Positions 27,739 to 36,215 of a DNA stretch of 64,000 bases are shown here, one piece after another (position 1 is the first letter of the stretch; each line of letters begins with the position of its first letter). The DNA is from Parapedobacter defluvii (GTDB lineage Bacteria; Bacteroidota; Bacteroidia; Sphingobacteriales; Sphingobacteriaceae). Location: NCBI RefSeq assembly GCF_014642075.1, contig NZ_BMIK01000020.1, positions 1-64,000 on the forward strand, written 5' to 3'. A program made the translations under genes and the position numbers. Below the pieces are notes generated by a model. It had not been told where the DNA came from. It did no database searches and saw only the letters and a list, made by a program, of their open reading frames with translations.

Positions 27739-28734
27739 CTACATTAATTCCGCTCCAATTCGTTCCAACAGCATTTTCGTTTTAGCGATCCCCTCATCGG
27801 CCGGTAAACGATGTCCTTCGTATTCGATGCCGACGTACCCACCGAATCCCGCATCCTTGACCTCGTTCAATACACGCCGGTAATCGATGCTGGTTTCAAG
27901 GCCATACTCATCGAAATCGTAGGTCTTCGCACTCACGCCCTTGGCAAACGGCATCAATTCTTTGATACCTTGGTAGCGGTCGTATTCTTCAAGACACTCA
28001 GCCGCCATATAAGCTTCAAGCGTCTGCTCCTGCGGTTCGGCCCGCCGTATGCAAAAATTGCCAACGTCGGGCAGGGCTCCGCAATTGGGCCTTCCAACGG
28101 CTTTGAGCACACCGCTCAGCCAGGCACCGTTGGATGAAAGCCCCCCATGGTTTTCAACGATCACCGCGATCCCATGGTCATCGGCAAATGACGACAGCTC
28201 GGTAAGGCTCTCGGCCACATACTTCCGTAGGTCATCTGCATTGCTTTCCCCGGCGGCATTTACACGAATGGCATGGCAACCCAGAAATGCGGCGGCTTCC
28301 ACCCATTTGTAATGGTTTTCAACTGCCGTATGTCGGGCCGTAGTATCGGCGTCGCCGATATCCCCCTCCAAATCGCACATAATCAGCACGCTGGTGATTC
28401 CATGGTCTGCACATCGTTTTTTCAGTTCCCCCAGGTATTTCCGGTCGTTTGCCCTATCCATGAAAAACTGATTGACATATTCCACGGCGTCAATCCCGAA
28501 CTTCTCCTTTGCATACATTGGAAAATCCAAATGATCCAATTGTTTGCTGAAAAGCGCACGGTGCAACGACCACTCTGCCAACGAGATCTTGAAAAACAGA
28601 TCAGGCGAAGACTCTTCAGCAGCCTGCCCCGGCTTTCCCGCCGAACCGCATGAATACCCTGCTATCATCGGTGCAGCTGCGGCAACGGCAACCCCGGCAC
28701 TTATACGTTGAATAAATTTCCTTCTGGAAAGCAT
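27739..28734 (-). CDS. Secreted TIM-barrel sugar phosphate isomerase/epimerase (paralogue 2)
   Basis: A 331-residue protein with an N-terminal twin-Arg-like signal (LSRRKFIQRISAGVAVAAAA) that includes GYSCGS, so it may be lipid-anchored. The barrel shows [62 protein letters not shown] and YVGIEYEGHRLPADEGI, with likely metal ligands in the E, H and D positions. The ATG at 28734 is two bases past the susD2 stop, so it is tightly coupled to the SusC2/SusD2 operon; a TTG at 28740 is possible but less likely. Compared with paralogue 1 it carries an extra segment after PDVGNF. It probably converts the sugar or polyol taken up by SusC2/SusD2. Confidence 0.88.
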   Translation of the reverse strand: MLSRRKFIQRISAGVAVAAAAPMIAGYSCGSAGKPGQAAEESSPDLFFKISLAEWSLHRALFSKQLDHLDFPMYAKEKFGIDAVEYVNQFFMDRANDRKYLGELKKRCADHGITSVLIMCDLEGDIGDADTTARHTAVENHYKWVEAAAFLGCHAIRVNAAGESNADDLRKYVAESLTELSSFADDHGIAVIVENHGGLSSNGAWLSGVLKAVGRPNCGALPDVGNFCIRRAEPQEQTLEAYMAAECLEEYDRYQGIKELMPFAKGVSAKTYDFDEYGLETSIDYRRVLNEVKDAGFGGYVGIEYEGHRLPADEGIAKTKMLLERIGAELM

Positions 28735-28736
28735 AA

Positions 28737-30467
28737 TCAATACCCTGTATTTTGTGTCAATGTTCCTCCGCTTCTGTCGATTTGTTCCTGCGGTATCGGG
28801 AACATCGTATTCTTTTCGCCAAAATTAAGGCCACCGTAAAGCCTGCCGAAGGTTTCGCTGAAGCCCCCCTCAAAAGCCGAATAGCTTTCCAGTACATCCT
28901 TCGCTATGCCCCAACGTACCAGGTCAAAATACCGGTGTCCCTCTAGCGCCAATTCCAACCTACGTTCGAAACGGATGGCATCCAGGGCGTACTCTTTCGT
29001 AGCGAATGCCGGGTAGGGTTTTACGTTATACGCGGCGGCATCAGTACCGCCGATTTTTTTTGTCGGAAGCTTAGCCGCCCGGTTCCGGACATTATTAACT
29101 CTGGCCAGTGCGTATTCCAAATCGCCCGTTTCCGCGGCACATTCCGCTGCCATCAGGTAGACATCTGCTAATCGGATAATCTGGACGTCCAGTGCGGTCA
29201 CGTTACCACCATTATCTAGGTTTCCCGTAAAATCAGCTTTGTCCAACAACCGTTTGTAGGACACAAACGGTCCGTGAGAGGCAGGCTCACGTAGCCACGC
29301 ATCGCCCGGGAAGATTCCCCAATCGTGATACGGAACCCCCCTGCGCCCTACGGTGTAATCAAGCCGCGGATCCAACGCAAGGGTTTTATCCACCTCATAA
29401 TTTTCTTTAGCGCTTCCGGTTAACCCAAAATCCGATTTATAGGGATTATTCCGATAGGAACCATCGAGCATAGGCAGTCCCAGCGTCGTGACCCGAAACG
29501 CATTAACTAAATCAAAAGAGGGATTAAAAAAGCCACAACAGTTCATTGGGGTTGGCGAATTCTGTAGCCCGGCTAGCATATCGCCCACATTGGCGTTGTC
29601 GCCACTCCCGTTCGGATTGATGGCGTGCTGTGCAGAAAAAATCGTCTCGGGTCCATTTTCTTTATTGACATCAAAATTATCCAGAAAATTCAAACTTTCC
29701 AGATCTGGCCTTACAGCGATAACATCTTTAAACAGCGCAAGTGCTTCGGCAAATTTCCCCTGGTACAGGTACAGCTTTCCCAGATAAGCTTTGGCGGCAA
29801 TGCCGTCTACCCTCCCTACTTCACCCAACGGCTTTGTGTCAGGCAGATTCTGCGTAGCAAACTGGAAATCGGCCTCAATCATAGGCAGGACATCCGTATT
29901 ATTCGGGACCTTGGCGGCATCGGCCGTCGAGACGTTTTCGTCGATATATGGGATATTTTTGAACACCCGCCAAAGGAAAAAATAATAATGCCCCCGGAGC
30001 ATCTTCGCTTCCGCTTCAATTTGGGCTGCCCGTTCGTCCGAGAATTTCTCGTCAGCAGTTTCCTGTACAATCTTCAGCTGGCGCAGCGTGGTGTTGCACC
30101 GAATGATACCTTCGTAATAATTACGGTACATGGTGGCCAGGTGCTCATTGACCGGAATAGCGGTATGCTTTTCGACTTCGAGCATCGTACCTTGGTCACC
30201 TGCTTCGCTTCCCTTATGTGCATCTCCGCCGGCAACGTCCCCGAAAAGCCACTGGCTAGGGGCCGACCCATAATTGCCCCAGGTCCCATCCCGGTTGCCA
30301 TTCATCAAACCATATGCTCCGGTAAGCAGCCACTCCACTCCCTTGGTACTGTTCAGCTGCTCATCTATCAATTGTCCCTGCGGTGTGCGGTCTAAGAAGT
30401 CTGAACTGCATCCGCCGACAACCATCGCCATCACCGAGACTAAGATTATTTTATATCGTGCTTTCAT
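28737..30467 (-). CDS. SusD/RagB family surface lipoprotein (SusD2)
   Basis: A 576-residue SusD-like lipoprotein with signal VSVMAMVVGGCSSDFLDRTP. Family features include AEAKMLRGHYYFFLWRVFKN, VDGIAAKAYLGKLYLYQGKF, RLADVYLMAAECAAETGD and, near the end, FERRLELALEGHRYFDLVRW and MFPIPQEQIDRSGGTLTQNT. It binds the ligand for SusC2, from which it is separated by about 54 bases, and is followed immediately by the epimerase. The whole set is under the ECF sigma/FecR pair upstream. Confidence 0.95.
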   Translation of the reverse strand: MKARYKIILVSVMAMVVGGCSSDFLDRTPQGQLIDEQLNSTKGVEWLLTGAYGLMNGNRDGTWGNYGSAPSQWLFGDVAGGDAHKGSEAGDQGTMLEVEKHTAIPVNEHLATMYRNYYEGIIRCNTTLRQLKIVQETADEKFSDERAAQIEAEAKMLRGHYYFFLWRVFKNIPYIDENVSTADAAKVPNNTDVLPMIEADFQFATQNLPDTKPLGEVGRVDGIAAKAYLGKLYLYQGKFAEALALFKDVIAVRPDLESLNFLDNFDVNKENGPETIFSAQHAINPNGSGDNANVGDMLAGLQNSPTPMNCCGFFNPSFDLVNAFRVTTLGLPMLDGSYRNNPYKSDFGLTGSAKENYEVDKTLALDPRLDYTVGRRGVPYHDWGIFPGDAWLREPASHGPFVSYKRLLDKADFTGNLDNGGNVTALDVQIIRLADVYLMAAECAAETGDLEYALARVNNVRNRAAKLPTKKIGGTDAAAYNVKPYPAFATKEYALDAIRFERRLELALEGHRYFDLVRWGIAKDVLESYSAFEGGFSETFGRLYGGLNFGEKNTMFPIPQEQIDRSGGTLTQNTGY

Positions 30468-30521
30468 TATTGAAAAGTTTTATTGTTCATGGTAGTAATC
30501 CAAAACCTAAACGCCGATAGC

Positions 30522-33500
30522 TCAAAACGTGACACTCAACCCCAATAAATACTGGCGTGGTACCGGATAGACGCCCATATCCACCCCCGGGCCGGTGAAA
30601 CCCGTAGATCCATATTGGCTCACCTCCGGATCCATACCACTATAACCGGTTAGGGTAAACAGATTAGTAACGCTGGCGTATACCCTTAGATTAGATACCC
30701 GACCCTGAAACATGCGATCCGCAGGCAGGGAATACCCTATTTGCAGATTTTTCATCCGAAAAAAGCTTCCATCTTGCACATAGTAGCTGGAAGACTGTCG
30801 CTCGATTGTAGGTGCATTGGCATAGGCCGACGGAATCATGCTCCCGGGATTGCTCGGGCTCCAAGCATCCAGCGTACGGGTGCTTACCGAACCAGGAAAT
30901 GCGTAAAAGTCGGTATACTGACGAGTGAGATCAAACAGGTCATTCCCCTGCGACCCGTTAAAGAACATGCTGATATCAAACCGCTTGTAAGACGCACCCA
31001 AGTTGAGTGAATAGATAAAATCCGGATGCGGGTTGCCGATGATTGTCCGGTCATCCCCATCGATCGCATTGTCTCCATTAATGTCTGCAAACTTGGGGCC
31101 GCCCACGCGGGCTCCTTCATACGAAGCGCTGTTTGCAATATCATCCTCACTCTGGTATATCCCGATCATATCATAGCCGTAAAAAGCACCAAACGGCGCG
31201 CCTGCCCTTAATACCGAGGTCGTCACCTCACGCAGCGTGATGTAAGGCTGCTCTTTGACACCCGGTGCGAGCGCAATGATGTTATTGGTATATTTGGTAA
31301 AGAATACGCCCACGTCAAACCGGAAGGCATCTTCACTCATATCACCCACATAATGATAGTTTAAGGCAAGTTCTATACCGGCATTCTGCATATCGCCGGA
31401 ATTGACATACGGTGAGTTACCTGTACCCACGGCAGCAGCAGGTTGCGGTACCGGGTACAGCACATCGCTTGTGCGCCGGTCAAACCAGTCAAACGTACCA
31501 TCGATCGAATTATTGAACAACGTAAAATCAAGTCCCACGTTTAGTGATTTCAGCTCTTCCCACTTCACGGACTGGTTATCGTAGTCGCTGGTCCACAATC
31601 CACTGGTCAGACCGTTGCCCCCACCAATCGGGTAAAACGACGGATTGACCCCCGAAGCGTACCTTCTCATAAATTGGAATGAGGGAATACGTTGATTTCC
31701 CGTAACACCATAGCCGGCCCGGATTTTGAGGTCATTCACCCAGGAAACCTGTTTCAGAAAGCCTTCGTTGGATACCCGCCATGCGATACTGGCAGCAGGG
31801 AACGTACCGTAACGGTTTTCAGGTCCGAAATTGGACGATCCGTCACGGCGCACCGTGGCTGACAGTAAATACCGGTCATCAAAACCGTATTCGACCCGGC
31901 CGAAAATGGAAAACAGGGAACTCTCACTTCCCTCACTGCCACCAACAGTGGTTGCAGCCGTATTGAGGTAATAATAATTGAGGTCGCCAGACACAAAAAA
32001 ATCATTTCCATTTCCCGTCAACTGGTGATAGTTTAACTCCACTGCCTCCGTTCCAGCAAGGATCTTAAGTCTGTGCATCCCATTAAAGGTGTTTTCATAG
32101 GTGGCTGTGTTCGACCACGTCCACTCGGTATTGGTTCCCCGGTACTCACTCAAGGTATTGTTCGTAAAGCTACCTTCCGAGCGTTCCGGGTTTGGATACC
32201 CGATGGACTTGCCGTTGAAGTTTTCATGGCGTAGCCCGAAGGTCGTCCGGAAATTGAGTCCTTCTACCAGCTTCAGATCGGCAAAAGCACTTCCGAAAAA
32301 CTGGCCACTTTTATTTGTATTATCCTTCTGTCGGTACAGCACCGCTAAGGGGTTATCGGCATTGCCCAACATGCTACCTTTGGTACCGGCAAAATTGCCC
32401 ATGATATCATATACCGGCACAATGGTTTGGATACGATATGCCCAGCCAATTGCCGAGTCCTCGCCCTGGTAAGAACCGGATCGATTCTCATTGACGCCGA
32501 AGCCGTGGCCGTTGGTAGCGGAATACTGCATGTTTTCGCCAATCGTAAGTCGATCGTCCAAAAAAGTAAACTTGGTATTGCTACGGATGGTATACCGATC
32601 AAACCCGGTATATTGATACGTTCCCTCCTGCTTGAACGCACTTCCACTCAGTGCATATATCGCATTTTCGCTTCCGCCTAGGATGCTCAACTGATACGTC
32701 TGAATGGGTGCATTTTTTGTGATCTCATCGAACCAGTTGGTACCGGCCTGATTAGCGGGAACAATGGTGTAATACTGTGCGGGATCCATCACATAACGGT
32801 ACTTCGCGGGATCCGCATCTGCCACGGTGATTTGATGCCCCATTTTGTCCCCGGCCAAGAGGTATTCGGGCAGTGTTGGATGATCCGGATCCGAACCATA
32901 ATTCTGGCCGGTAGTTCCACTGGTACCGGGAGTTGCACCGGCATTTTTTTGCTGCCGGTAAACATACTCACCGTATTGCTGCGGGGTTAGCATTTTGGGG
33001 AATCGGCTCCGGTTTGGCGCCTGCGTACCGTAGTAGGTATCCAGCGTAATCTTGGGCGAACCTTTGCCCCCCTGCCTGGTGGTAACGATCACCACGCCGT
33101 TGTTAGCCCGAGCGCCATAGATGGAAGCTGCTGAAGCATCTTTCAGTACCTGCATGCTTTCGATATCATTGGCACTTAGCCAGCTTAGCTTCCCTTCATA
33201 GGGCATGCCGTCAATAATATATAGCGGATCATTATTATTGATGGTACTAAACCCCCGGATACGGATCTGCGGTGTAGCCCCGGGCGCTCCACTATTAATG
33301 ATCTGCACACCGGTTGCTTTTCCTTGGAGTGCCTCAACGGGGCTCGCTGCCGGCTGCTGTTTCAGCCCCTTGACATCTACCACTGCCACCGATCCGGTCA
33401 GGTCTTTCACCCGTTGGGCAGAGTACCCCGTTACAACGACCTCATCCAATGTGCTCAACGAAGGTTGCAAAACAACTTCATAGATCCGTTTAGTACTATC

Positions 33501-34052
33501 CACCACAAATTCCGTGGTAGCAAACCCAATATAGCTCACTTCCACCACTTCTGCCTGCCGCACTTCCAGTGAAAAATGTCCATTACCGTCCGTGCTGGTA
33601 CCACGTGTCGTTCCTTTAACTTTGATTGCGGCGCCGTATATCGGTTGCTTATCGTCACCGCTGGATACGCTGCCTGTAATTGTAAAATCCTGGAATAAAT
33701 TGAAAAGAAGCACTTTGTCCTCTGATAACTGGTAGGTAATCCCCAGTGGTTTAAACACTCCCTCTAACACTTCAGATAACTCATTTTGCATGGCGGTGAG
33801 CTTGAGTTTCCGGTCGGCTTTGATTGCGGAAGAACTGTAGATGAACTTCACTCCCGCCTGTTCTTCCAATGCCGCGATCAGCTCTTTGATCGTCGTTCGT
33901 TTTGCGGAAAAAGCCACCCTTCTATCCAGCACCCCCTGTGCATCAGCCTCTTTAGCATAGGTCGAACAGATCACAAAAGAAGAGATGAGGGCATATAAAA
34001 AGGTTAATCTCATCGCTGTTTTGATTAAAGCAATAATTCGATCTTTTTTCAT
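30522..34052 (-). CDS. STN-containing SusC/RagA family TonB-dependent transducer (SusC2)
   Basis: A 1176-residue outer-membrane receptor. After the signal (MRLTFLYALISSFVICSTYA) comes an STN domain (about 45-100: TTIKELIAALEEQAGVKFIY, GVFKPLGITYQL), then a carboxypeptidase-like domain (FTITGSVSSGDDKQPIYG), TonB-box region LDEVVVTGYSAQRVKDLTG, plug (NDPLYIIDGMPY, IESMQVLKDASAASIYGA, NGVVIVTTRQG) and beta-barrel. STN domains contact FecR, so this receptor both imports ligand and signals to the anti-sigma factor encoded upstream. ATG at 34052 (MKKDRIIALIKTAM) is chosen over a TTG at 34064. Substrate unknown; no hydrolases nearby. Confidence 0.95.
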   Translation of the reverse strand: MKKDRIIALIKTAMRLTFLYALISSFVICSTYAKEADAQGVLDRRVAFSAKRTTIKELIAALEEQAGVKFIYSSSAIKADRKLKLTAMQNELSEVLEGVFKPLGITYQLSEDKVLLFNLFQDFTITGSVSSGDDKQPIYGAAIKVKGTTRGTSTDGNGHFSLEVRQAEVVEVSYIGFATTEFVVDSTKRIYEVVLQPSLSTLDEVVVTGYSAQRVKDLTGSVAVVDVKGLKQQPAASPVEALQGKATGVQIINSGAPGATPQIRIRGFSTINNNDPLYIIDGMPYEGKLSWLSANDIESMQVLKDASAASIYGARANNGVVIVTTRQGGKGSPKITLDTYYGTQAPNRSRFPKMLTPQQYGEYVYRQQKNAGATPGTSGTTGQNYGSDPDHPTLPEYLLAGDKMGHQITVADADPAKYRYVMDPAQYYTIVPANQAGTNWFDEITKNAPIQTYQLSILGGSENAIYALSGSAFKQEGTYQYTGFDRYTIRSNTKFTFLDDRLTIGENMQYSATNGHGFGVNENRSGSYQGEDSAIGWAYRIQTIVPVYDIMGNFAGTKGSMLGNADNPLAVLYRQKDNTNKSGQFFGSAFADLKLVEGLNFRTTFGLRHENFNGKSIGYPNPERSEGSFTNNTLSEYRGTNTEWTWSNTATYENTFNGMHRLKILAGTEAVELNYHQLTGNGNDFFVSGDLNYYYLNTAATTVGGSEGSESSLFSIFGRVEYGFDDRYLLSATVRRDGSSNFGPENRYGTFPAASIAWRVSNEGFLKQVSWVNDLKIRAGYGVTGNQRIPSFQFMRRYASGVNPSFYPIGGGNGLTSGLWTSDYDNQSVKWEELKSLNVGLDFTLFNNSIDGTFDWFDRRTSDVLYPVPQPAAAVGTGNSPYVNSGDMQNAGIELALNYHYVGDMSEDAFRFDVGVFFTKYTNNIIALAPGVKEQPYITLREVTTSVLRAGAPFGAFYGYDMIGIYQSEDDIANSASYEGARVGGPKFADINGDNAIDGDDRTIIGNPHPDFIYSLNLGASYKRFDISMFFNGSQGNDLFDLTRQYTDFYAFPGSVSTRTLDAWSPSNPGSMIPSAYANAPTIERQSSSYYVQDGSFFRMKNLQIGYSLPADRMFQGRVSNLRVYASVTNLFTLTGYSGMDPEVSQYGSTGFTGPGVDMGVYPVPRQYLLGLSVTF

Positions 34053-34116
34053 ATTTTTGATCAATTTATGGTTCGTTAACTATAAACTTCCCAGCGTTAT
34101 CGTGCTGGGATTCCTG

Positions 34117-34149
34117 GCCGGCAATACCCCCATATTGCCGGCTTTTTTT
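34117..34149 (+). terminator. Terminator-like hairpin facing antisense to susC2
   Basis: Stem GCCGGCAAT (34117-34125) with ATTGCCGGC (34134-34142), followed by seven T residues on the plus strand (34143-34149). No plus-strand gene precedes it. On the minus strand it is a stable hairpin in the susC2 leader, preceded rather than followed by an A-run. Confidence 0.6.
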
Positions 34150-34348
34150 GGTTACGTCGGTGTGTTTTTTATCATAAGTCAGTCATTTGGTTATTAATAG
34201 GTTTGAATTAAATGCTTCATGCAATACCGCGCCCGCTTGCTTTCGGAATACGGTGTTGTACTCCCCAAAAACATCGTCTTTAAGAATCAATCGGAAAAGG
34301 TGCTCAGGTATGAGCATCCCTGAGCTGTGTCTACGTCTTATTTGTCTT

Positions 34349-34416
34349 CATGTGTCATATAACTTAGTGTGTTTGTGCATAATGTGTGTTTGTGGTATTA
34401 TAATGTGTGTGTGTAT
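34349..34416 (-). repeat. AC-rich repeats downstream of fecR
   Basis: Read on the minus strand: ATACACACACACATTATA, AAACACACATTATG and AAACACACTAAG, spaced 21 and 17 bases. The words resemble the AACACACATT repeats before susC1. Confidence 0.65.
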
Positions 34417-34423
34417 AAAATCT

Positions 34424-35455
34424 TTATTTCCTTCTTAGAAAAATTGCTTTCCCGATTACTTCATAACGCGTATTGGTGACCGTACAAATAATATCCAGCT
34501 GCTTAAACAACCCTATTCCGCTGATGTCCCCCGTAAACGTGATCCCATCCAAACCGGTGTCAGCTACCACATCTAACGCGTATAAGTCACTTAATGTTTT
34601 GGCAAGTTCCGGCATGGAAATATCCCTGAATGTTTCATGCAGGATGGCATCCAACTGTTCGCTTACGGGCAGCGGGTTTTCGGTGATCGTTTCTTCAAGC
34701 GTTGTCTGCTGCAGCACGGCTCTTTGGTTGGTGGTCAGTGAAGCCTTATCAGGCGCAGACAGCATCCGTTTTACCAAGTGGTTCCTGCCCACATTGTAGT
34801 AAACATCTACCTTTCCGGAATAGACAATTACTTCTCCCTTTTCATTCCCTTTAGGGGCCTTGATCTTGAATTTGGTACCTACTACTTTGGTGATCATCCC
34901 TTCGTGGAATACCCAGAACGGATTGTCTTTATTGGCGGCTACCGCAAAAAAAGCGTCCCCTATCAAGCGTACTTCCCGATCGGTTGTTTTGAAACGCCTG
35001 GGATATTCCAATTGGGCACCCGGATACAGTTCAACAAGCGATTCGTCAGGAAGGATAACTTTCATGGTGGATTCTTCATTGTTTCTGACCTTTACGATCG
35101 TGGCCTCCGACTGTTTCGAAGAAGCAAATGAGGGTTGGATGGGATAACAGACAACCCGCAGGTATACCCACGTGCCAGCAACGATCAAAAACAGGGCGAC
35201 AGATGCAGCCACCCACCACCAGCCTCTGTGCCGAGTCAGGTAACGGACTTCGGAGCTTGTTTCCGTATCATTGATTTGTTGGGAAATCTTGTTCCATATC
35301 GCATCTTCTATGGTAGCGACATTAGCCTCACTGATCCCATCCCCATGATATTCGTCAAGCATGTGATACCAATGATGGACCAATTGCTCTTCCTCGGGAG
35401 TACAATGTCCCTCCAGATATCGCTCCAACAACCGGTGAAAATTTTCCCTACTCAT
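34424..35455 (-). CDS. FecR family anti-sigma factor
   Basis: A 343-residue inner-membrane regulator. The cytoplasmic N-terminus (FHRLLERYLEGHCTPEEEQL) binds the sigma factor; one membrane helix (WWWVAASVALFLIVAGTWVY) is at about residues 79-98; the periplasmic FecR domain follows (ESTMKVILPDESLVELYPG, REVRLIGDAFFAVA, NPFWVFHEGMITKVVGTKF), and a C-terminal DUF4974-like part resembles an STN fold (LAKTLSDLYALDVVADTG). It holds the ECF sigma factor inactive until SusC2 signals ligand binding. It lies 73 bases after the sigma gene. Confidence 0.94.
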   Translation of the reverse strand: MSRENFHRLLERYLEGHCTPEEEQLVHHWYHMLDEYHGDGISEANVATIEDAIWNKISQQINDTETSSEVRYLTRHRGWWWVAASVALFLIVAGTWVYLRVVCYPIQPSFASSKQSEATIVKVRNNEESTMKVILPDESLVELYPGAQLEYPRRFKTTDREVRLIGDAFFAVAANKDNPFWVFHEGMITKVVGTKFKIKAPKGNEKGEVIVYSGKVDVYYNVGRNHLVKRMLSAPDKASLTTNQRAVLQQTTLEETITENPLPVSEQLDAILHETFRDISMPELAKTLSDLYALDVVADTGLDGITFTGDISGIGLFKQLDIICTVTNTRYEVIGKAIFLRRK

Positions 35456-35528
35456 GGTTCGCTAACATTGGTTAGTTATAGAGTAGTCGCCCGAACATGG
35501 GATATCCCTAAAAAAAATTGAAAAAATT

Positions 35529-36116
35529 TTAAAAAATTTCCTGTACGAATAACAGGAATGGAAGGAAGTCCCTCAACACCAAGCGCATGGTCTTTAACGA
35601 TTGCGTAATATGGTATTCGACAGCTTTTTCGGAAAGATTCAGTTTTCGGGCAATTTCTTTGACAGAATATTGTCCGTTGCGGCTCATCGTATAGACCGTT
35701 TTAGTCTTAGGTGGCATCATATCCACGCCTTTATCTATAGCGGCATTTAGTTCTTTAAGCCGATACGAGGCCTCTACCGGATTACCCCCCTCTTCCTGAA
35801 CATGCAGAAGATGCTCACGGTATGCGCTTTCCCGCATCTGGGATTTCAGGTACGAAATAAACCGGAATCGCACCGCTACAAACAAATACGATGCGAGATT
35901 TTGTATAACGGCATCCTTCCGCTTTTCCCATAAGGAGACAAACACAGCCTGGGTGAGGTCTTCTGCCAGCAATGAGTCGCCAGATCGTCGCATGACCATC
36001 CGGTAACAACGCTGCCAGTGTCGCCTATATAATTCCTTAAAGGCAACTTGATCATCGTTACGGATCCGGTCCAGTAACGCTTGGTCCGATATCGATATGT
36101 AAGTAGATTCTGCCAA
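35529..36116 (-). CDS. ECF-type RNA polymerase sigma factor
   Basis: A 195-residue sigma-70 family protein of the Bacteroidetes FecI/SigV-like ECF group. Region 2 reads DDQVAFKELYRRHWQRCYRM, with LLAEDLTQAVFVSLWEKR; region 4 has GQYSVKEIARKLNLSEKAVE followed by YHITQSLKTMRLVL. It should direct RNA polymerase to the susC2-susD2-epimerase promoter when FecR releases it. The only suitable start is a TTG at 36116, which lies about 30 bases downstream of a consensus housekeeping promoter. Confidence 0.94.
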   Translation of the reverse strand: MAESTYISISDQALLDRIRNDDQVAFKELYRRHWQRCYRMVMRRSGDSLLAEDLTQAVFVSLWEKRKDAVIQNLASYLFVAVRFRFISYLKSQMRESAYREHLLHVQEEGGNPVEASYRLKELNAAIDKGVDMMPPKTKTVYTMSRNGQYSVKEIARKLNLSEKAVEYHITQSLKTMRLVLRDFLPFLLFVQEIF

Positions 36117-36153
36117 CGAATAAAGGTTTGTTTTATTTGTTCATTGGTTTACG

Positions 36154-36184
36154 CAAACCTACCAACTTTGTTACATATATGCAA
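36154..36184 (-). promoter_or_regulatory. Consensus promoter of the ECF sigma factor gene
   Basis: On the minus strand TTG (36182-36184), exactly 20 bases, TAGGTTTG (36154-36161), a full match to TTG-N20-TAnnTTTG. So the sigma gene appears to be read by the housekeeping sigma. It overlaps the region used by the divergent dehydrogenase gene. Confidence 0.82.
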
Positions 36185-36194
36185 GGATTATCTC

Positions 36195-36202
36195 TATCTT
36201 TG
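36195..36202 (+). promoter_or_regulatory. -7 box of the sugar dehydrogenase gene
   Basis: TATCTTTG, a perfect -7 match, ending 13 bases before the ATG at 36216. The nearest TTTG is 24 bases upstream (36167-36170), longer than the standard 20, so the -33 element is weak or absent. Confidence 0.5.
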
Positions 36203-36215
36203 GCATTTACACAGT

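Larger units (their letters stand above)
34053..34423 (-). promoter_or_regulatory. fecR-susC2 intergenic leader with two hairpins and AC repeats
   Basis: 371 bases without a gene. Just past fecR lies an AC-rich block (34349-34416); closer to susC2 are two hairpins, CCCAGC/GCTGGG (34090-34095 with 34104-34109) and a GC-rich stem at 34117-34142. The space is large for genes of one regulatory unit, so susC2 probably has its own promoter or a structured 5' leader. No TTG-N20-TAnnTTTG element was found. Confidence 0.55.
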
